Origin: Sphingomonas sp.
GTDB lineage: Bacteria; Pseudomonadota; Alphaproteobacteria; Sphingomonadales; Sphingomonadaceae
Assembly: GCF_019749955.1 (NCBI RefSeq)
Contig: NZ_JAIEPC010000063.1
Span: 1 to 50,253, forward strand
Reading direction: 5' to 3'
DNA length: 50,253 nt
Part shown: in pieces, positions 37,680 through 50,253 of the stretch
Numbering within the stretch: position 1 is the first letter of the stretch
Layout: the number at the start of each line of letters is the position of its first letter
Notes under the pieces: generated by a model
What the model was told of the DNA's origin: nothing
Seen by the model: the letters and a program-made list of their open reading frames with translations, nothing else
Databases searched by the model: none
Program-made: the position numbers and the translations under genes

Positions 37680-37969
37680 GCGGCCCTCCCGGGGGAAAAA
37701 CTGACTTCGTAGAGTTCGGTCATTTCAAAATGACCCGCGAATTTGGTCCACAGCCGTTCGATCGCGGTTGCCCGTTCGACCGTCGCGATCCGGTCGAACA
37801 CGGCGCTTTCGCCAAAGCCGACGACGATCGGCTCGCCGTGCACGCGCACGCGGTCGCCGGGATAGATCGGCAAATCATCGGCGAGTTCGACATGCGCATG
37901 GCATGCGGCATCACTGTTATCGATCTCGATCCGGCACGCTGTGTCGAACGAGGTGCGGCGAAACGGCAT
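37676..37969 (-). CDS. Conserved small protein of the photosynthesis cluster (orf97)
   Basis: A 97-residue soluble protein with no signal or membrane segment. It contains [44 protein letters not shown] and [28 protein letters not shown]. The pattern suggests a small beta-barrel followed by an amphipathic helix. A small uncharacterised gene at this place, between puhC and acsF, is familiar from photosynthesis clusters of alphaproteobacteria; no function has been assigned to my knowledge. It overlaps the puhC stop (TGATG) and the acsF start (ATGA), so it is tightly co-translated with both. A role in cyclase or reaction-centre assembly is inference only. Confidence 0.85.
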   Translation of the reverse strand: MPFRRTSFDTACRIEIDNSDAACHAHVELADDLPIYPGDRVRVHGEPIVVGFGESAVFDRIATVERATAIERLWTKFAGHFEMTELYEVSFSPGRAA

Positions 37970-38451
37970 CAGCGACCTTCCTTCGATTGCAGCAGCGCGA
38001 GAAAGGCTTCGCGATTGGTCGGGCCGAACGCGCCAAGTTCAAGCGAGCGCCCCGACAGTGAGTCGACCAGCGATAACTGGCCGTCACTCCACAAGGTCAG
38101 CTCAAACGGCGCTTCAGAGCCCAGCCCGCGCATATGGCGATCGCGCGCCATGCCGCGCATCACGCTGCGCACGAAGCCGCTTTTGGTGAAGGGAGCGACG
38201 GTGCCGGCGACTTGCTTGGCATTGACGTCTTCGATCACCAGCGCGCCATCGGCACGATCGCTGAAGCGCAGGCTGCGCGTGATCACGATCTTCGCGTTCT
38301 CGTTGGCGCGGACGGCAGCGGGCAGGGCAGCAGGCGGCAACTGCGCGATCCGGGCAGCCGCGGTCGCCGCCAGTGCCGAGAGCACCAGTCCGCAGGCGAG
38401 CATCAGCGCACCCTTGGGCAGCATGTTGCTGTGATCATGGGTCATGCTCAT
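37969..38451 (-). CDS. puhC: Photosynthetic complex assembly protein PuhC
   Basis: A 160-residue protein anchored by one N-terminal helix (MLPKGALMLACGLVLSALAAT) with a periplasmic domain. Family features are the RSLRFSDRADGALVIEDVN strand pair, VAPFTKSGFVRSVMRGMARDR and LWSDGQLSLVDSLSGRSLELGAFGPTN. PuhC is needed for normal reaction-centre/LH1 core organisation in Rhodobacter. The start overlaps puhB by four bases, and its stop overlaps the start of orf97. Confidence 0.93.
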   Translation of the reverse strand: MSMTHDHSNMLPKGALMLACGLVLSALAATAAARIAQLPPAALPAAVRANENAKIVITRSLRFSDRADGALVIEDVNAKQVAGTVAPFTKSGFVRSVMRGMARDRHMRGLGSEAPFELTLWSDGQLSLVDSLSGRSLELGAFGPTNREAFLALLQSKEGR

Positions 38452-39074
38452 GCCGCCACCGCCGTGTTCGTGGGCATCGTCACCACCGGCGTGATCGCGA
38501 CTGGCGGCGTCACCGTGCCGTCACCTTGCGCCGCGCGTGTGGCACGGGCCGCGATCATGCCGACCTTGGCGATGTCGGGGATAGCCCGGAACATCGGCCG
38601 CGGCTCATTGAAGTGCCAGGCTTGGGCATGCGGCCACAGCGCGATATAGCCGAGCCGCTGCTTGCCGGTCAGGTGCATCAGCAGGTCGCCAGTGCCCCGG
38701 GTGCGCGCGCGCAGGTCGAGCGAGCCGATCATCGGCAGCGGCAGGTTGATGCACTTCGGGATCGCCATGCCGAACCGCAGCACGATCCGGCGATTGGTAA
38801 TCGTATAGACGGTGGTCTTGGCCGTCCCAAACGCGATCAGGTGCAGCAGCGCCATGCCGATCAGCCCGGCGGCGAGGGTCATGCCCAGACCGATCACCGA
38901 ACCACCGACCAGCGCCACCACCGCGAGCACCCCGAAATAGCCTGCAACCGCGCCGGTGTGGAACGCTGTGCGCGCCAGCACGCGCCAGTCGGGCGATCCT
39001 TGCCACAGGATGGTCTCGCCCGGCGGCAACAGCCCCGGCAGGCCGCGGATCGGTTCGTTGTCGTATTCGCTCAC
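38448..39074 (-). CDS. puhB: Photosynthetic complex assembly protein PuhB
   Basis: A 208-residue membrane protein with about three hydrophobic segments and a bacterial PH-like domain. It begins MSEYDNEPIRGLPGLLPPGE, followed by ILWQGSPDWRVLARTAFHT, YTITNRRIVLRFGMAIPKCIN and LDLRARTRGTGDLLMHLTGK. PuhB acts as a reaction-centre assembly factor, probably through interaction with the H subunit. It lies directly after puhA with an ATGA overlap and ends overlapping puhC. Confidence 0.94.
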   Translation of the reverse strand: MSEYDNEPIRGLPGLLPPGETILWQGSPDWRVLARTAFHTGAVAGYFGVLAVVALVGGSVIGLGMTLAAGLIGMALLHLIAFGTAKTTVYTITNRRIVLRFGMAIPKCINLPLPMIGSLDLRARTRGTGDLLMHLTGKQRLGYIALWPHAQAWHFNEPRPMFRAIPDIAKVGMIAARATRAAQGDGTVTPPVAITPVVTMPTNTAVAA

Positions 39075-39841
39075 AGGATCGGCTCCGAACGGCTCGGGAT
39101 GGCATAGAGATAACCGCCACCGAAATAGGCCTGCACGCGCTCTTCTTCGTAGAGCGTGATCACATCGGGTCCCTCGATCGACGGGGCATCGGCGAATTGT
39201 GCGGCAGTGATGGCATCGACGGTCACGGTAGCCCTGGCGCGGCTGATGCTCGACATGAACATCGGGGCCAGCACATGGCGGCCACCGGCGATCTCGACTT
39301 CGAGATAGCGGATCAGGCGATCGGCGCGGTCAATCCACAACTCGGTGACCTTGCCCGCCACGGCGCCATCGACGCCGACGACGGTGTAGCCGCGCGGATC
39401 AGCGTCACGGCGTTCAACGGTGAAACCTTCGGCGACACGCATCGGCACGATGCGGGGATGGCCTTCCCAATCGAGATCAGGGTGCTTGGCGCGGTTGGCG
39501 AACGATGCCGGACCGACGCCGTCGACCAGCGGATTGCCGGTCGGCACCAGCGGCGCACCCGCGAAATTCTCGGCAGGGCGGGCCGCAATCTTGAAATCGT
39601 CGCGGCTGCCGTTGGGGACCGTAACGGTGCCTTGCCCGAACGGCAGGCGGAACGTCTTGGGCAAGGCGCGGAGCAGCAGCCCACCTTCACCCTCGACACG
39701 ACCGGTCAGCTCATGTTCGAGCGGATAGCCTTCGCGGCGATCCTCGCGGCGGAGATAAATCACCAGCCCGAGGAAAAAGAGGAAGAATGCGTTGAGCACG
39801 ACAAGTGCCACGTCGATGTGCGGGGTGAGGGTCAAATGCAT
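39071..39841 (-). CDS. puhA: Photosynthetic reaction centre H subunit
   Basis: A 256-residue subunit of the type II reaction centre. One N-terminal membrane helix (VALVVLNAFFLFFLGLVIYL) is followed by RREDRREGYPLE, the typical interface start, and a cytoplasmic beta-barrel domain (PRC-barrel-like) with IVPMRVAEGFTVERRDADPRGYTVVG and VTELWIDRADRLIRYLEVE. It caps the L/M subunits and guides protons to the secondary quinone. AAGGATGG upstream is its ribosome site. pufL and pufM are not in the window. Confidence 0.96.
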   Translation of the reverse strand: MHLTLTPHIDVALVVLNAFFLFFLGLVIYLRREDRREGYPLEHELTGRVEGEGGLLLRALPKTFRLPFGQGTVTVPNGSRDDFKIAARPAENFAGAPLVPTGNPLVDGVGPASFANRAKHPDLDWEGHPRIVPMRVAEGFTVERRDADPRGYTVVGVDGAVAGKVTELWIDRADRLIRYLEVEIAGGRHVLAPMFMSSISRARATVTVDAITAAQFADAPSIEGPDVITLYEEERVQAYFGGGYLYAIPSRSEPIL

Positions 39842-39865
39842 CGGACCATCCTTCTTTCTGCGCGC

Positions 39866-41283
39866 TCAGGCGAGACGTTCGTTGAATAGGGGCAAGGGAC
39901 GCGAACCATTTTCGGCGGTCCGCCGCGCCAGCGGACCAATGGCGACAAGTGTCGCAAACAACAGGGCAATTTCGATATGCCAGACAAAGCTATAGCCGCT
40001 CGACGGATCGATCAGGCCGGCGCCGAGCCGCCCGCTCATCGACAGCGCGTCGAAGCCATCGCGCAAAGCTCCCGACAGCAGAATCGCAACCCCGCCCGCC
40101 GTCGCCTGCACCGCGCCCCAGGCGCCAAGCGCGAGCCCGGCCTTGTCGGCGGGCACATGATCCATCGCGGCGATCAGCGTGCACACGGTGAACAGCCCGC
40201 CGCCCAACCCAATGCCGGTCGCGCCCAGGCACAACAGCGGCACCGACGCGAGCGGCGCCGACATCACCACCACGGCAAAGGCCGCGATGCCGAGCAACAC
40301 GCCCATGCCCGCCAGCCGGTGCGGATCGACTGCACGGTCCAGCGCGCGCGCTGCATAGGCAAAGCCCGCGATCATCCCCGCCGACCACAAAGCCGACAGC
40401 GCAGTCGTCTGGCCGACGTTGAGGCCGAGCACATGGCCACCATAGGGCTCAAGCAAAATGTCCTGCATCGAAAAGCCTGCCGCACCCAGCGCGAGCGCAA
40501 GCAACAAGCGGCGCATGCGCGGCTCGCCGATGAGCTGGCGCCACTGGACGCTGAACTCGACGGTATCAACCCGGCGGGTACCGCCGATAACGCGCGCCTC
40601 CTGCTTCCACAGCGCGATCACGTTGAGCAGCATCGTCACCATGGCGGTGCCTTGAATGACGCCGACCAGCCGGTACGGATCAAAGCCACCGCTGAGGATC
40701 CTACCGAAGATCAGCGAGCAGGTGAACATGCCGATCAGCAGCATCACATAGAGCAGCGCCACAACCCGGGGGCGCTTGGCCTCAGGCGACAAATCAGTCG
40801 CGAGTGCGAGTCCCGCCGTTTGGGCGGTCGCCATTCCGGCGCCGACCAGCAGGAACGCGACCGAGGCGCCGATGATGCCAACCCATAGGCCGCCGACCGC
40901 ACCACGGCCGGTCATCAGCAGCAGCGCAAACGGCATGATCGCCAGCCCGCCGAACTGGAGCAATGTCCCGAACCAGATATAGGGCACGCGCCGCCAACCG
41001 AGCACCGAGACGTGATTATCGGACTTATAGCCGATCAGTGCACGGGCAGGAGCGAACAGCAGCGGGAGTGCGACCAGCGCCGCAACGAGTGTGGCAGGAA
41101 CGCCAAGCTCGACAATCATCACGCGGTTGAGCGTGAAGTTCAACAGCACGAACGCCATGCCGATCGACACCTGGAACAGCGACAGCCGCAGCAACCGCCC
41201 GAGCGGCAATTCGGTCGTCGCGGCATCGGCAAAGGGCAGGAACCGCGTGCCCATCGTCGTCCAGAATTTGGCGGTGCGGCTGC

Positions 41284-41287
<4 letters not shown>
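39866..41287 (-). CDS. lhaA: Light-harvesting complex I assembly protein LhaA (PucC/MFS family)
   Basis: A 473-residue protein with about 12 membrane helices of the BCD (bacteriochlorophyll delivery) branch of the MFS, called LhaA when next to puhA. Visible are LRLSLFQVSIGMAFVLLNFTLNRVMIVELG, APARALIGYKSDNH (the MFS loop), and VPYIWFGTLLQFGGLAIMPFAL. It is thought to hand bacteriochlorophyll to LH1 polypeptides. Between bchM (ATGA overlap) and puhA (24 bp), a position conserved in purple bacteria. Confidence 0.94.
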
Positions 41288-46534
<5,247 letters not shown>

Positions 46535-46545
<11 letters not shown>

Positions 46546-48162
46546 AATGGGCCTTTGCGTCATAGAGGGTGTCGAGCGTGATCGCCGTCAGGCCCATTTC
46601 GGCGGCATATTTCTCGGTGTTCCGCCGCGCCTTGCCGCGCACGAAGAACGGAATTTTCTGCAACTCGCGTTCGGCTTCGGCCGACCAGCCGGTGGGGGCT
46701 GCGACTTCGGGCTCAGCGACGAGAACATCAACCGAGCCGTGATTGTCGAGCGACGTCGAGGCACCTTGCGCACCGCTTGTGGCCTGTTGCTCGACTTCGC
46801 TCGAAACGAGCGGTTGAGCTGCGGCATGCGGCACTCCGGCGCCATGGCCGAGGTGGCTCGCCCCCGCCGCATCGCTGAACTCAAAATCGTCGCGGAACAT
46901 CGTCAGCAGATGCTCCTCCAGCCCCATCACCAGCGGATGCACCCAGCTGTCGAACAGCACATTCGCGCCCTCGAACCCCATTTGCGGGCTGTAGCGCGCC
47001 GGGAAATCCTGCACATGCACCGGCGCCGAAATCACCGCACACGGAATGCGCAGCCGCTTGGCGATATGCCGCTCCATCTGGGTTCCGAGCACCAGTTCGG
47101 GCTGGAGCGCCTGGATCGCCGACTCGACGGCCAGATAATCGTCGGTGATCAGCGGCTCGACGCCGTAAAGCTTCGCGGCCTCACGGATGTCGCGCGCGAA
47201 TTCGCGGTTGTAGCAACCAAGGCCGACGACGGTGAAACCCAGCTCATCCTGCGCCACCCGGGCAGCGGCGATCGCGTGGGTCGCATCGCCGAAGATGAAG
47301 ACGCGCTTGGCCGTCAGATAGGTCGAGTCGACCGAGCGGCTCCACCACGGCATGTTCGATTGATCGAGCGCCTTCGCCGGATCGACACCGGCGGCGGCGG
47401 CCACTTCGGCGATGAAGTCGCGAGTCGCGCCGTAACCGATCGGTACGGTCCGCACTGTCTTCTGCCCGAACGTCTTTTCCAGCCAGCGCGCGGCGGTGTC
47501 GGCGATTTCGGGATAGAGGCAGATGTTGAAATCGGCCGCGCCAATGCGCGCGATGTCGGCCGGCGATGCGCCGCGTGGCGCGACCATGTTGAGGTCGACG
47601 CCCATCTGGTCGAGCAGCCGGGTGATCTCGATCACATCGTCGCGGTGACGGAACCCGAGTGCTGTTGGACCCAGGAGATTGGCGAGCGGGCGGCGGCCTT
47701 CACGTGCGGCGGGGCGAACGTCACGGTCGGCAAGCGTACGGACGATTTGGTAGAAGGTCTCCGCCGCGCCCCAATTTTCCTTGCGACTATAGCTCGGCAA
47801 TTCGAGCGGGATCACGGGGCAGGGCAGGCGCATCGCCTCGGCCATGCCGGCGGGATCGTCCTGGATCAGCTCGGCAGTGCACGATGCGCCGACGATCATC
47901 GCCTGCGGTTTGAAGCGATCGAACGCATCGCGCGCCGCCGCCTGGAACAGCTCGGCGGTATCCTTGCCCAGATCGCGCGCCTGGAACGTCGTGTAGGTGA
48001 CCGGCGGACGCTTCTGCGAGCGCTCGATCATCGTGAACAGCAGGTCGGCATAGGTGTCGCCCTGCGGCGCGTGGAGCACGTAATGCACGCCTTCCATCGC
48101 GGTGGCGATCCGCATCGCGCCGACATGGGGTGGTCCCTCATAGGTCCAGACCGTCAGCTGCA

Positions 48163-48163
<1 letters not shown>
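46535..48163 (-). CDS. bchB: Light-independent protochlorophyllide reductase subunit B, BchB
   Basis: A 542-residue catalytic subunit that with BchN reduces ring D of protochlorophyllide. The start [20 protein letters not shown] overlaps the bchN stop (TGATG). Conserved elements are [20 protein letters not shown] with a cluster-binding Cys, [16 protein letters not shown], and a C-terminal lid domain from about residue 480 ([20 protein letters not shown]). Between core and lid lies a long linker of which about 24 residues ([20 protein letters not shown] and following) are encoded by a REP-like repeat. The reading frame stays open, so the protein is probably functional. Confidence 0.97.
46743..46813. 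repeat. REP-like inverted repeat inside bchB, copy 3
   Basis: The arms TGTCGAGCGACGTCGAG (46744-46760) and CTCGACTTCGCTCGAAAC (46790-46807) are separated by 29 bases, the same spacing and spacer as the intergenic copy at 27210-27280. About 63 of 71 positions agree by eye. It is translated in frame in bchB, in the linker before the C-terminal lid. Confidence 0.88.
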
Positions 48164-50043
<1,880 letters not shown>

Positions 50044-50049
<6 letters not shown>

Positions 50050-50077
50050 TAGAAACGAACGTCCAAAAATTTGGACA
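50044..50077. promoter_or_regulatory. Two overlapping PpsR/CrtJ-like operator sequences
   Basis: The first site, 50060-50077, reads on the minus strand TGTCCAAATTTTTGGACG; it fits TGT-N12-ACA with one mismatch and contains the perfect 7-bp palindrome arms GTCCAAA/TTTGGAC. The second, 50044-50061, reads CGTTCGTTTCTATTGACA on that strand, also one mismatch. They share two bases. PpsR/CrtJ represses photosynthesis genes under oxygen or light in purple bacteria. Assignment to PpsR is inference from motif and location. Confidence 0.55.
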
Positions 50078-50104
50078 GTTTTTGCGGCGGTCGAATTTTG
50101 GATA

Positions 50105-50133
50105 TTGTCACATTGGATTCCGCAGCGTAGCCT
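50105..50133 (+). promoter_or_regulatory. Candidate promoter for the divergent plus-strand gene
   Basis: TTGTCA (50105-50110) and TAGCCT (50128-50133) are separated by 17 bp, about 80 bp before the start at 50216. This is a weak match, based on spacing and the first, second and last bases of the -10. Confidence 0.3.
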
Positions 50134-50215
50134 CTCGACTCGACGGGGTACGGGTCAAACATGACGATCCCTGCCGGGGCTATGTTGCCATCTCACCAGG
50201 CCGGGAGAGCCGGGT

Positions 50216-50253
50216 ATGTCGTCGCTGTTTTCTTACGGACGCGCACAGATCGC
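50216..50253 (+). CDS. Start of a divergent gene, truncated by the window end
   Basis: The ATG at 50216 has CCGGGAGA with GGGAG eight bases upstream and opens the peptide MSSLFSYGRAQI before the window ends. It is divergent from bchF across the regulatory region, a place often held by other photosynthesis or regulatory genes. The 12 visible residues are too few to identify it. Confidence 0.45.
   Translation, partial: MSSLFSYGRAQI

Noticed and set aside
50161..50253. Alternative open frame starting at ATG 50161
   Set aside because: It has no ribosome site and a translation without recognisable character; the frame from 50216 has GGGAG at the right distance.

Overview
The window is high-GC DNA from an aerobic anoxygenic phototrophic alphaproteobacterium, most likely a member of the Sphingomonadales (Sphingomonas-like). 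Several lines of evidence support this: a photosynthesis gene cluster in the order bchFNBHLM-lhaA-puhABC-orf-acsF-puhE-hemA, a CckA-type hybrid kinase, a GTTC-N7-GTTC SOS box in front of recA, and dispersed inverted repeats built on a TCGAGCGAAGTCGAG core, a pattern I associate with sphingomonad genomes. No rRNA, prophage, insertion sequence or CRISPR array was seen.

Layout. Positions 1-8.6 kb hold tRNA-Pro(UGG), an OmpR-type two-component pair, a small acidic lipoprotein, an exported M28 peptidase, a PRMT7-like methyltransferase, the translation factor EttA, and an operon of two tandem Uma2-family proteins plus a small membrane protein. Positions 8.6-17.7 kb hold exported peptidases (M48-LysM, a gluzincin-like protein, S10), acylphosphatase, GreB, a soluble lytic transglycosylase, DapA, SmpB, and a DUF559 gene enclosed by 55-bp repeats. 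Positions 17.8-24.9 kb hold a tandem pair of M13 metallopeptidases, CckA and a single-domain receiver. Positions 25-34.5 kb hold recA with its SOS box and terminator, a glutathione S-transferase, a dicarboxylate/cation symporter, a Tat-exported M24 peptidase, a hypothetical protein, a cyclophilin-type isomerase, alaS and a small secreted hypothetical protein.

Positions 34.6-50.0 kb are one half of a photosynthesis gene cluster, all on the minus strand. Fourteen genes run from bchF to hemA, almost all joined by 1-4 bp start/stop overlaps, so the block looks like one roughly 15.4-kb transcription unit. It encodes 5-aminolevulinate synthase, the large magnesium chelatase subunit, the methyltransferase BchM, the oxygen-dependent cyclase AcsF, all three subunits of the light-independent protochlorophyllide reductase (BchL, BchN, BchB), the vinyl hydratase BchF, the reaction-centre H subunit and its assembly factors PuhB, PuhC, PuhE and LhaA. 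The pigment and reaction-centre genes not seen here (bchI, bchD, bchXYZ, pufLM, crt genes) must lie outside the window, perhaps beyond the divergent start at 50216. The 230-bp region upstream of bchF carries two overlapping near-matches to the PpsR/CrtJ motif TGT-N12-ACA.

The most notable irregularities are a REP-like inverted repeat absorbed in frame into bchB, the repeat-bracketed DUF559 unit, a bacterial PRMT7-like enzyme, and a dense run of exported peptidases.
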